This document shows positions 1 to 12,500 of a stretch of DNA of 64,000 bases, in pieces. The position numbers and the translations under genes were made by a program. The notes below the pieces were generated by a model. That model was given only the letters and a program-made list of their open reading frames with translations. It was not told where the DNA came from and ran no database searches. How positions within the stretch are numbered: position 1 is the stretch's first letter; each line of letters opens with the position of its first letter. The stretch lies in contig NW_024044681.1 of NCBI RefSeq assembly GCF_014851395.1, forward strand, positions 19,511,492 through 19,575,491. The letters run 5' to 3'. The DNA is from Micropterus salmoides (taxonomy: Eukaryota; Chordata; Actinopteri; Centrarchiformes; Centrarchidae).

Positions 1-224
1 AAGGATGTTGGAGAAAGTTAGCTAAAAAGACAAAACAAGTGTCATGCCGGAGGAGGATTTCCCAAAGACTTGCAATAAAAATATTACTAAATTAGGTTCT
101 AAAGCCCTTCTTCGAAAGTGGTATCTTTAATTCTTCACAAAATTCGTATAGGGTGTCTGATTGGAAAGACTTTAGAGTTTATTGTCTTGCGTGTACACAT
201 ATTTGAGTCATCTTTCTTTGTCTC

Positions 225-508
225 TCAGTGTGCAGTTTTTTGCGCGCGCACGTTTGGAAGCGCTCGTGCTGGTATTTGGTGACACATAGAAGCCAGCGGG
301 CTCTCATATAGAGTCAATAGAGTCGGGCTGTGGAGGGAGAGAGAGAGGGCAGAGAGGGACAGAAGGAGGGACGGCGAGAAAGAGTGCGAGAGTTGGACTG
401 CTGCTGCGCGTGTGGACAAACATCTGACGATGATGAAAAAGTAAAACCGCAATCCTGCATCTCTCACCTGAAGTTTGATTCAACAACCAGAAGAAGCGGC
501 AGAGCTCC
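225..508 (+). promoter_or_regulatory. Putative promoter/5' UTR of fgf13 1V transcript
   Basis: About 280 bp immediately upstream of the 1V start codon. It contains an alternating GC stretch near 241-251 and a purine-rich GA tract at about 330-390. No TATA box or mapped transcription start can be assigned; the role is inferred only from position before exon 1V. Confidence 0.35.
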
Positions 509-557
509 ATGAGCGGAAAAACGAAAGGCAAAGAGGATAAGGAGCATGCCGCCAAAG
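509..557 (+). CDS. fgf13: fgf13 alternative first exon 1V
   Basis: ATG at 509 opens 16 codons reading MSGKTKGKEDKEHAAK, plus one base, followed by a consensus donor GTGAGT at 558. Mammalian FGF13 exon 1V reads MSGKVTKPKEEKDASK, so length, charge pattern and phase agree. The spare G joins AG of exon 2 to give the conserved Glu before PQLKG. The peptide is short and lysine-rich, with none of the 1A inactivation particle. The mammalian 1Y extension was not recognised downstream. Confidence 0.88.
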
Positions 558-3500
558 GTGAGTGATGATGACCCGAGTCAGATACAATGATGTAATTACG
601 CGTTTTATTTTTCTTTATTGTGAGCACAAAAGAGGAAATATCTGGCAAAGCTTTTGTTATGAGATCAGCATGCTGGCTACTTATTCCCTTATTGTCCACA
701 CAATCCAGAATGCAGGGCTCATAAACTGGACTTCTTAAAACACCGTTGGATGTATGTTAGAAACATACATACTTCAGGAAATGGAATTTATAGATTATGT
801 TGATGTGCATGTTTTTTTTCTCTGCACGGGTCTTGCAAAATCAACAATAGGGGACCCATTAACCTTGCGTGGTGTTAATTACATTGCGTGGTGTTAATTA
901 CATTGTGCTCAAGATGAAAAATACAATCTAGCCTACGGTGTGTCGATCTTCTCCTAATAGGGGCTATTATTTCCCCCACAGGAGGGTTTCTTTCTCTTAG
1001 ATCTCATTTCAGCGGCGCACACATACACATTCATTTTCTCCCCTCAGGACAGCAATAAAATTGACGCGATGCACCGCAATGGAAACTGGGAAACTATCAT
1101 TGCCATGGAGACAAAAAAGGGTGTTGCCCGCAAGCTGGTGGTGCACCATAATCTATGCATGAGACCTGTTTGACCTACTCATTCAGGAAAAAAAGAAGAG
1201 AGATGCAGAGTGCAGGGATTATTATGAAGTGAGATGAAAATGAAAATAAAATAAGCTCCAAACACATGTAATAAGCGTTTAGAGTGGAAGGTTAAAGACC
1301 TCCCAACCTGGGTTTAGCCAGCTAAGCACAATTGCTGCACAGCTGCATCATATATGCATCATTTGTTCTCATTACATCAACAATATATAGACTATACTGC
1401 ATCCCCCTATAAAAACATTGTTATTGATGTTTTTTTAATTGGCTGTATTTCCAGTGATCTCAAAGATTTTAGTTTATTCAGCGATGAATTGAAATAACAT
1501 ATTAGCCTCTGACAGTTAGGCTAGTATAATGCTAGCTGCAGTCCATAGAGAAGCTCAGTAAAGAGGCTGTGCGCTAATCTTTAATGGAGGTTTTCACACG
1601 TTTTTCATATATATTTTGGTGTTGAAATGACTACCACTACTAAATGACACAGAAGTTTCCCTCAAGGACTATTCTCTCTCTGAAATCTTTTGAGGTGAGT
1701 TGTTGCAGTTAACCCGCCTGGAAACGAGGGAGAGGAGTTGTGTAGGCTACATAGAGGAGCAGCTAACAAGACTTTTCCAAACAAACTCCTCTCTCCAACT
1801 CTAACTCACGTTTCCACCGATGTCTTCCTGCAACAACTTGCCTGTCACAAGATTTAAGAAGGGAATTGTCCCTGAGCGAGACCTCAGTTTCCTGTTAAAA
1901 ACAAGGGGTGTCACTTGTAGGTATCCTTTCCATAATGTTGTCAGACTCCCTGTGTAACAGTCTGAGTCTGTCGGTGGTTAAAGAAGCACTTTTGTGGACG
2001 TAATTTTGAGGGGCGTAATTGCCCCGAAGGAATACATTGTAGCCACTGCAGCCAGTTAACAGTTGTCAGCTGAAGCCATCTACGGCACGGATTCCAAATC
2101 TTTTTGTACTTAGTCATTTTGACATCAAAATATCTGAAAATAGGGCCCAGGTTTAAGAAATTACACACCAGCAATCACAAAACAGCAATAATTAAAAGAG
2201 TACCTACCATAACTCTTCAACAAGGGCATTTGAAGAGTGGATAAATAATTTGTCTTGTCACAGAGCTGACAAAAGGCTTGATGTAAAAATGTAACTTCCA
2301 CTGCTATGTTATTGTGCCTGTAGGAGTTACTATATCAAGATGCAGTAATGTTCAACTGAAAGTAACTGCTGGTGGCAGAATAGTAATAAACATTATTGAT
2401 GGTAACCTTTACTCATAAAGCACCTTTAAAGGATACAAAGCAAACATGTCAATATTATAAAGAAAAAAAACAGGTAATTATAAGATGATAAATCCTCTAA
2501 CAGCACAGAACAATAATAACCACTAGGCCTATACATTGTAGACTGTTCAACAGTCCTGTAATAAATACTGCCTTTATAATACTTAACACTGGTCTGTCGT
2601 GTTTACAGTGTGTCCACCTTATAAATAATATGAGCCAAATATTAGACCTTTCAGCATAATGCAGCCTATAAAGCCTATGACACCACAAAGTAAAGCCTCA
2701 AAAGATAGTAGTCATAGCTAGGCAATTTTAGCAGTGCAAGTGAGTTGCATTACTTTGTACAGGTATCTCTACTGTGTATTTTGCCCATAGTGAGCTTAAA
2801 CTAAAGGAGCATCACTTTCAAATGGCTGGAATAGATTTTAGTAAGTAAACTTTAAACCACATGTACGTTATCACTTTCCAAAATGAAAATACTTAAACAT
2901 TAAATGGACTGATTGAAACAGTAACTTAAAACAACACAAATTAACACAGAGACAAAAGACACCAACCGATGTTTGGTCTTACAGTCACAGAAATATGTCA
3001 CATTTGTCGTACCATTTGACTGAAATATCTTCAGTAATGACTCACTTTCTCTCGGTTAGACAGACATGCAGGGTTATATGCAACCTTTTACAGTTCTGTT
3101 TAAAATAATAATAATGGCGTTAAGGATTAAGTTTAGTTAGAACAAGAACTCATTAACATCATGTTCCTAAAGAGATTAGGCTTAGAAATGTGGTGTGTGG
3201 GTGTGAGTGTGAGTGTGTGTGTGTCGACTCACAAATAAGCAGCAGAAGATTTACCATAGAGACTGTATTGTTAATTAACCCCCATTGTGACAGCCATATG
3301 GGAGCAGAGATCAACATTGCACAGCAATTAAGGCCCATCCAATATATCGCTGTACCACGTCTAATGTGGTTTATATCAGCATATTGTCCAGGAATAATGC
3401 ACTAACCACTACAAAACAGATCTGATTTCCTACTTAAAAAAACCCAAAACATACAATATATTCAACATCTTTGAAAATATATAGAAGCCCATCTCCACCA

Positions 3501-6500
3501 CTCAATGAAAATTCCCACTCAAGTTTCTTTTAGCTGTGCTAGCAGCTTGGCTCTAGATGTAGCAATGCTGGCCTGCTAGGTAGGTTCACCACTTTGATCC
3601 ACTGTATTTTTATTGCACCATCATTAGTTTAAAGTTTAAATGTCTTTTTGTTACCTTTGTTTATGACTAAATACCTGCAAAACTATTTCCATTCATTCTG
3701 ACCTTGTACTTTATGTGCTGATTAGCAAATGTTAGCATGCTAACACAATAACTGGCTTTAGACTCTTAGTCTTGTTTTTCATTCAAACATGTTTTATCCC
3801 TCATAATAGTGCTGGACAATTAAATGAAAATTAATTGAAACCGAAATTCAGAGCTTCTAACCGATGTAATTTTACCATGTCGGTTTTTTCGTTTTTTTTA
3901 AATGTTAGCTAGCCTAACCGCCTTCACTTTTAAGCAGTTGGGGAAACAATGAACAGACATTTGTTGACATCCGTTTTATTAAGGGACACACTGTGACTCA
4001 GTATATTTACTACCAGACTGACAACTTATTGGCTTCAGTGCTGTTCATACTGTTCATGTTGTATATGCTGTTTACCAAATCCACCTACCTCAAGTACATA
4101 ACACCTGCATATTTATTCCAGCATTCTTTGCGCTATGCTCCATCACACTGTGTACATGTGCAAATGTATGCATATATGTGTATGTGCACCTGTATATTAC
4201 ATCCACCTCTGACATGTACATAATATTAATAATAATAATAATGATAACTAGGGCGGCACGGTGGTGCGGTGGTTAGCACTGTTGCCTCACAGCAAGAAGG
4301 CTGTGTGGAGTTTGCATGTTCTCCCCGTGTCTGCGTGGGTTCTCTCCGGGTTCTCCGGCCTCCTCCCACCATCCAAAAACATGCAGGTTGATTGGTTGCC
4401 CTAAATTGTCCTTAGGTGTGAGCGTGAGTGGTTGTTCGTCTATGTGTGGCCCTGCGATGGACTGGCGACCTGTCCACGGTGTACCCCGCCATGCGCCCGA
4501 TGTCAGCTGGGATTGGCTCCAGCCTCCAGATGTAGTATGCCCAGATATAGGTCTACAGATGTATGCAGATGACACAGTGGTGTATGCATCTGGTAATACC
4601 TGTATTTCTAAAATATCATCTTGGCTGGCCTCATCTTGTTTAACTTTAAACACCAAAAAAACTAATTCTGTCTGCTTTTCCATTAAAAAACTACCTCTAA
4701 CACAACTTTTGAACGTAAAAATTAATGGGGAACTTATTGAGCAAGTACCTGAAGTGAAGTATCTCAGAATAATTGTAGACTATCAGTTGAATTTCAAAAG
4801 TAATATCAAGAGAATCCGTAAAAAACCATTAAGGCCAACTTGAGCTGTTTTATGATGATAAGAAACTGCTTGACTCTTGACTGTGCTTTTATTTTTTTTA
4901 ATTCTATGATCCTCTCACACATATCTATGGCTTAACCACATGGTCCCAAGCTCATCAGTCATCAGTCAAAACCATAGAGTGTCTATATAACTGAGTCTTG
5001 AAAATTCTGGGGGAGAAGAGAATAAGGTATCATCACTGCCAAATTCAAAGTAAATATAAGATTTTTTGAAGTTTTGCTAATTTTATCTCCCTGCATCTGG
5101 TTAAACTGGTCTTCAAATGCTTAAATGATGCTGCTCCACCACCACTTTGCAAAACAATAACAAGACAGCAAAGTACCAGATCCATCACCCGATCAGCGTC
5201 AAAAGGCAATTGTAGTATCCCTTTTCGAAGAACATCATTTGCCCAGGCTTCCATTTCGGTAAAAGGGGCAAAATTATGGAATTCTCTACCAGATCACTTG
5301 AAATGTATCCCAACATTAGCCTCCTTCAAACAAAAACACTAAATCGTGGTTAATTCAGGAACAATACTGCTCTCATATTTAGTCTTTACACATTGCCCAA
5401 TCTGTATATATTTTATCCTTTTTTATTTTCTTCCATTGTACTTCATTTTTGTTTTTTGTTTTTGTTTTGTTTTTTTAATCAAAAAGCCCTACTAGGGACA
5501 AGTGTTGTGAATTAGCTTTAGCTAAAAACACTACATCAGATGTCTGTCAAAGTTCATCTATGTTTTTGTATCTGTCCCTATTTAAATAAATTAAAAAACC
5601 TGACCAGCAGCAGCAGAAGGCATTTGTGAACGATGTGATATGTTTTTTGTGTGGATAAAGTAAAAAGAAGTGAGCTCTTCAGCGAGTTAAAAAACTGGTA
5701 TGTTCTGCTCTGCTCCAGAAATTTTGACAGAAATTTATAATGGCTTCCAATGGAGGACTTGGCTGTCTAAATCTATAAGTCTGAGGGATTTAAAAAGCCC
5801 ATGTGGGGAACCACAACAAAATATAATTTTATCATTAATAGATGAACTTCTTGTGACCAATTTACAGTTTAAATCAAGTCTGTAGCTGAAAGTATGTGGT
5901 GAGCTTTCAAAGTGGAGCAGGTATGAGGAGGATTTCGACAGTCAGGATGCTGCAACCATTCACACCCAATAATAATTTACTCCTGTGTCCTTTGCACTGT
6001 ACTCATTGGACTATTGTCTCAGTCTGTCTATATTGTTTTTGCTTTTGTTTATAATTTGTATATATGTGTTCTCTATACTGTCATAATGTGTCATAATAAT
6101 CCAATTTTATTATTGTGTGAGAAAGCACATCGTGAGCAATGTACAATCCTGAGTCAAATTCCTCGTATGTGTACACATAATGGCAAATCAAGCTGATTTT
6201 GATTCTGATTCTTTCACCATCACCTTCTACCACTTCTTCTCTCATATTTGCTCGCCCACTCATTCGCTACCCAGACACATTGCACTGCCCTTAAAAGACC
6301 TAACTCCTCTGCTCTTATAACAGCACCTGTCATGTAAGATGTCCTTTGATGAATGCAAAGAGGAAGCTAGCAAAGTGTTGAGTGTTACCATGATCGCACA
6401 GTGTGCGGGTGAAAATTATTAGTACCGCATTGATATTAATAATTGTGCAAAATTTCAGTAGCAGGGTGATGCGCCGAATATAGGGGAACCATGTATCTGT

Positions 6501-9500
6501 TATGTGTAAGTCAATATTACCTTATCAATTAACATTTAGACAATAAATTTTTTGACATTTGAGAATCAAAGAAATTAACAGCTTTAATTGAGTATATTTT
6601 CAGCCAGTGAACTATGAGAAACCCCCCCCCAAAACACTCAAAAACAAAATAATCGTTCATTAATCGTAATCGAGGTAAAATGTTCAATTAATCATGGTTG
6701 TGATTTTAGGTCAAATAGTCCTGCCCTGCCCTACATCAAAATAATGATCTTATAATTATGTCTTAGTATGAAGTAAATAGAAGTATAATATTTAGATATA
6801 AACACTTAATATGGGAAAAATATATGGTGGATTCTTTAATATGAGATGGGCGTCCATAAAAAAAAAGCAGGTGCATAGTTTTGTTTATAAACTTCTAGTT
6901 AAATCCTGACAAGGCGAATATCATGGGTTTTTTTCACAACATGTATGGCACATCACTGACAGAGAAAACTTTCACGAATATTTACACTAACAAATTAATA
7001 TTACTTCTGCTAGTCCAGCCCAAAGGGAGTTCCCATCTCCCACAGAAAGCACTGCTCTGAACCGCTTGAAAACAGCTTGTTTGTAGTCTAGCCCTTCACT
7101 TCCTTTACTTGTGACGTCACAATGAAAGCGTCATAAAGCTTGCCAAGCGGCTAGTGGGGGTCAGGCATGCCCTCAAACCAAGCTAGTCTGAGCGGAGGCC
7201 CTTTGGCACCACTAGCCTTTGTTTGGGTTGTTGGCTGAGGAATGTTGAAACGTTTTAACTTAAAAAAGAGAAAGCTGTGTGGATCGCTGGTGTGTGTCGC
7301 ATTGAACATTATGTCACGGCAGTTGTGTGTGGCGTCGCTATGACGACAAGCTACGTACTATCTCTGGGTATTATCCGCAATGGAAAATGGAGCAGGGCCG
7401 AGTAGTCGAGTCTATCGATTTCGAGCATTTTTCGGCAAGGCAGCATAGATCGCCAGAACAAAGTTATAGCTATAATGCTAACATTACACCCGATGTGAAA
7501 GCTACTGAGCAAACGTTCAAATTGTTTGGCCAATTTTTATGTAAAATTGAGTTGAAATATGGTGATTTTTGTTGTGGTTTATGGTAAGATGTGGAACAAT
7601 GATGTTGTGTGGTTGTGGACTTGTGAGTAACTTATAGCATCTGCTAGGTTACAGTCGCAGTCTGAAGCGGCTTTGATTTGGATTACACTACCTTGTTTCT
7701 TACGATCCGCCCTTCTCTGCTTCTGAGTGGCTAGTAGTCCTTACCTGGGAACTGCACATGTGCAACTCCCAACAAAGATTTTGTACAAGTAAGATGCATC
7801 ACTCTGTAGCTCAAGAGTGGAGCGTACAGCACACTGGGTGAAAGGAGGAGCTGCAGCAATGTGCAGTTTGAGAAAAATATGGTGTATTTTGAAAATTCAA
7901 CCATGTAAACGTGTTCTGGTACAACCCCTAAATAAGATTTTGAACCTGAAAATTAGCATAATACCACCTCTTTAATGTTATTACCTCGAAAGCATAGTAG
8001 GTCTGTCATAAAACCCTGGATAAAAGTACAAATGTGAGAGATAGAGTGAAGATATATAAATATATAAGTTTGGGATGCCTGCTGCAAGGTGAAACAGGAT
8101 ACACAGGCTAAAAACTCTCAGGCTGAAGTTTAACAGGCAGCAGGGTGATGTTAATAGTTTGCAAGGCTGCTGCATGTTCATCTGATTTGTTTGTGTGTTT
8201 GGATATGGTTGTTAATGATTTGAGATGTGTCAGGCTGAGCCTCTGATGACCTGGTAACAAGACACTTACAGAAAAAACAATTTTAGTCTGGGGCTGGACA
8301 TTATCCATTACCCTTTTATGCACACAGACAGACACTCAGCATACCGATGGCCTCCCTTATTTTTTATCTGATAATATGGCGCCATCTAATGGCTGATAAT
8401 TTCAATCCCTGGTAGTGAATGACAGCTGGTATTCTCCAAAATCTGAAAGCAAACACAAGAAAGTTGTTTTTAATAGACTACATTGACTGGATACTGGCTA
8501 CCTGCCCAGACTGTTGGCCTGGGAACCTTTGCCAAAACGTACCTGCTGGCATCTCTGAGGTTTGCTATTTCAAGCCAAAGCTTCAAAGCTATTTTGGGAG
8601 GTTTTATGTGTGAGTTCAAAGCTGACATAGTATTTCAGTTCAGTTGAGACAAATGGAGGAAAAAAAGGAAGAAGGAAATCACAGAGAAACACAGGGACAC
8701 AGTAACCCAGTCAGTCCATCTGCTTGATCTAGTTATTTCTTGACCACAGGAAGCTGTAGCATAATGATACTAATTATGTGGGCAAAAACAACAATAAAAT
8801 AGTTTCCCTGAAAAGACTGTTTGTTGTAGCCTCACAGAGGTTTTTGAAAATCTGACTGAGAAGTATGTTTATTTCGAATGATTGATGTTTCTTCTTCTAT
8901 CAGCTTTACTTTTCAAAATGCTGAGTGTGCATGTTCAACAATTTCCTGCTTCACTGCTTTCAACGGCTTTTATAGGCTCCTGTCCTGCAGTATAAAGACA
9001 CTACAATCTGTAATCATTTCTGTATCATCTCAATATGGACGCTGTTTTGTTTTAACAGGCTGCTTCACAGGAAGTACTGTAACAGCACAACAATGTAATG
9101 GGCTGATAATATAGAGCTGTGTAGAGTCTGTGTGTAATCCTGGACAGGCAGCATTGCTCTGAGTGTGGTTACTATACAATGTGCTATGATGGTAGTGTGC
9201 ATTGAGGATACCCCACACACCCATTAGAGATGCAGTGCACAGCCATTAGGTGTGTGTGTTTTTGTGTATTTGTGTGCAAACTGTGTAAGTTTGTCTCTAT
9301 TTTAAAAATCCATGCAATTAAGAACATGTTGCTTTTTCACTTTTTATGTTTTACAATTTTTGTATTTGTTTATGCTTTAACACATAGTTTGTCTCTGTTT
9401 GTGTCCTTTTAAGTAGCTCTAAGTTAAGGTTGTGTAAATTATATATCACCATATATGTACCATCTTGTTCCAGCATTTCATTGAAGCTATATGGTCTTCA

Positions 9501-12500
9501 CACTGAGTGGAATATTAAAACTGTGTTTTTTTTATGGTTGAAATGTTCCATCAAATGAAAATAGTCTAGGTGTTATAGGCCTTATAGTCATCATTTTATT
9601 CACATTTTCCCAATGTTCAGCCTGACATATTTGGACTCCTTGAAAATTTTGGGATGTCTACTACAATTTAAGATAAAGTTAAAAATGTTACTTAGTTTGT
9701 TATTTTGTTTGGCAAGTAACTTGATTTATTTCAGTCAGTGTTGCTGAAGATTTACTATTCCCTCTAAGTTCATTCAGTTCACGTGTGTTTTTGCATGAAT
9801 AATGTTCAATTGTTTTAGTAGTCCTGACCTCTTTCTGTTGCAGGAAATGGCAATCACAAAGTTTCACAGAAGAAAGTCATGTTTTTACTTATTTTATACT
9901 AATCCACAGCATGTTGCAGAGATCTGACTATCACTGTTTTTTAAATTGAGTTATAGCTGAGATGATGAGTCGATTAACTGATTAGTCAATCAACAGAATA
10001 ATAATTGGCACCTTTTTTGACAACCTATTAATCATTGGAGTTATTTTTTCAGCAAAAATGCCAAACATTCCCCAGCTCTGCTTACTCAGTTGTGAAAATC
10101 TGAAACTATGGGAGGGTTTGCAACTATTATTTTATTCATTTTAGAGACTATTTTAGAGACTAAGTGATTAATCAGTTAGCAAGAACATGATTGAAGGATA
10201 AATTGTTGTTGAAAATAATAATTTGTTGCAGTGCTAAACTTAGTTTTCAAAGCAAACTTATAGTATACCATGACACTGACACTGCAACAGAGTACAGTTA
10301 AAACAGTCTTAAAGTAGACAGAAACATTAAATTAGCTATATCAAATCTGGCACTGAAAACTACATGGCTATTATGTTTAAGTTTTTGAAATAAAGTAAAT
10401 GGTGTGTACTACCTGAAGGGTTTGGGGTCAGAGACTAATTGAGAGTCCTTACACGTATTACAATTACTTTTGTCCCGCTGGTGTACTCGCACGCGCGCGC
10501 GCACACACACACACAAACGCGCACACACACTGCTTCCTAGATAGATCCTTGGATTTGGGAAAGGCCGCCTGGCTCCCTCCCTCTCTTATTGTGCCAGATC
10601 AGCGGGGCCTTGACATGAATCATTAATGACCGGTTCCAACGGCTTAATGGCCTCTAATGTTCTGTAATGATCTCCCGTCAACGCCATGTGCGGGGCCTTA
10701 ATGGACCCAATGCCCTGGAGAATTCTCTGGTCTGAACTTCGGTAATTCCTCCTCTTTTCGTCGAGCAAAGCGCACAACAGGAAGTGCGAAAAGCCATGAG
10801 CACAAGGCTCCGGAGCTCCACGGGCGCAGCATGAGTTTCCCTATCCGCCGATCGACCTCAGGTAGGACCGGGGGGAACTGTCTGAAATAACGAGATTATA
10901 GTAATCAGGCCTATAGTAATCCTGTTATAAAATTCTTAAAGGCAGCTGTACGTTTATTATCACAACTCAGTATGCTTTGGGAACCGGCTGTTATAGGAGA
11001 AAAGGGACAGGCTAAACATATAAGTAAATACTTACTTATACTGCTTTGTTGAAATTACAGATTGTTCGGTTTTTCGGACCTTAAAATGTTCTCAAAATAT
11101 TTAATTTTCGATCATTATGGTATAAATGTAAACGTGTTTTTAATTCAATTAAAAACTTGAAGCGCTTTCCGTGGTGCTGAAAACAGCGCCGGGGCGCGCC
11201 CTTCTGCCGATGGAGGACTGCTCCGAACAGTTTTATAGATAGGGCCTACATACTGATATATATATATTAGCTATATTCATGAAGAATGGCCTTGTAATTT
11301 AAGATGCAAGTGTTATACTGCTGTATTTCTTGTGGCCTGGAGAGTAAACTCCATCTTTAAAGCATTTTAGGAATGTGAGATCCTGAACTTGTACCGGTGT
11401 CCTCTGCGCGCTCATGGTAGATTTCAAAAATACATAACTTAACATAACATAACATGCTAATTTCGTACAAATTATGCAGGATAATTGACGTAACATGAGT
11501 TAACATCAACTCCCTCGGAGACCCTCAAAAGTTTCAGCGCTATGCACCCGGACTAATCCGTTTTTACTGTCAGAACCCATGTCGGCCTGCAGGGCGGTTT
11601 CTTACATCCTCTCTCAAAATAAGATTAACCATAATAACTTTTCCCCTTAAGCAAAATGTCCCACTTCTTCTCTGCGGGTTTTGATGGTCGACCTCCTAAA
11701 GGCCTCAGTGGTTTGTTGCAAAGTGTTTGACTCTATTATGAATACTGCTGCGTGCTGTTGGGTTTCTATTGCGCGAGGCTGGACTCTAACTGGCGTCCAT
11801 GGTTAGACTGAGAATCACACACATAACGGCTCTCTCTCTCTGGATGTTTGCTGTAAATATAGCTATTGTCGTTTTCTCTGTCAGGATTAACTCCCTCTTC
11901 TCCATCCTCTTTTGTCAAACTCTACTGCGTCTACAGGTGGCGCTACGGAGCCCCAACCAAACCTTATTAAAGTTTACATGATTTTGACAGCACAAATGAC
12001 TATAGATGCAACAGATCAAGTTTATATATATATCTTTTAAATCACTTATTTTCATTTGATTTTAAGAATGGAACAATCTATCCCATTAAGGATTTCATGT
12101 TTCTGTTTACATGTAGATTTGTTTATTCAGTAATTAATCAAAGCTATCCGTTTAAATAACAGGGATATTTTTTAATCCCGGAAACAAATCTGTTCCTAAT
12201 TCTTCCCTCTGTGTTGTTTTGCTGCTTAATTGTTGACTGGCCTTTCTATCGATTCACTTATTGATTTGCTTGTTTTCTGTATCATTTCAATTTTTTATCG
12301 TGCTGAAGGGTGAGAATTGGCAGCTGCTTGTTTTCCCTGCAGCTCGTAAGCCTACTGTTTGACGTTACATATTGTTCGCTCTTGTTTGTCTGCCTTTTGC
12401 TTTTAGGGGCACGTGGTTTGGGTTTAAAAGGATCCCATAAATGAAAGATGAAGGACTAGACCTAGCTTTCAGCCATTTCATTACTGTGGTTGCGCGTGTT

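Larger units (their letters stand above)
558..10795 (+). other. fgf13 intron after exon 1V (repeat-bearing)
   Basis: About 10 kb without a recognised exon. It holds a percomorph repeat near 3540-3770, a SINE-like element plus LINE remnant (4251-5585), a LINE 3' tail (about 5990-6215), and a palindromic-type interspersed repeat (about 9955-10235). A GC/CA alternating tract lies at 10489-10530. AT-rich stretches elsewhere show nothing I can name. I looked for a 1Y-type exon encoding the mammalian cysteine-containing segment and found none. Confidence 0.6.

Noticed and set aside
4316..4843. 175-residue plus-strand open frame
   Set aside because: It runs through a SINE-like repeat into a decayed LINE reverse transcriptase; not a host gene.
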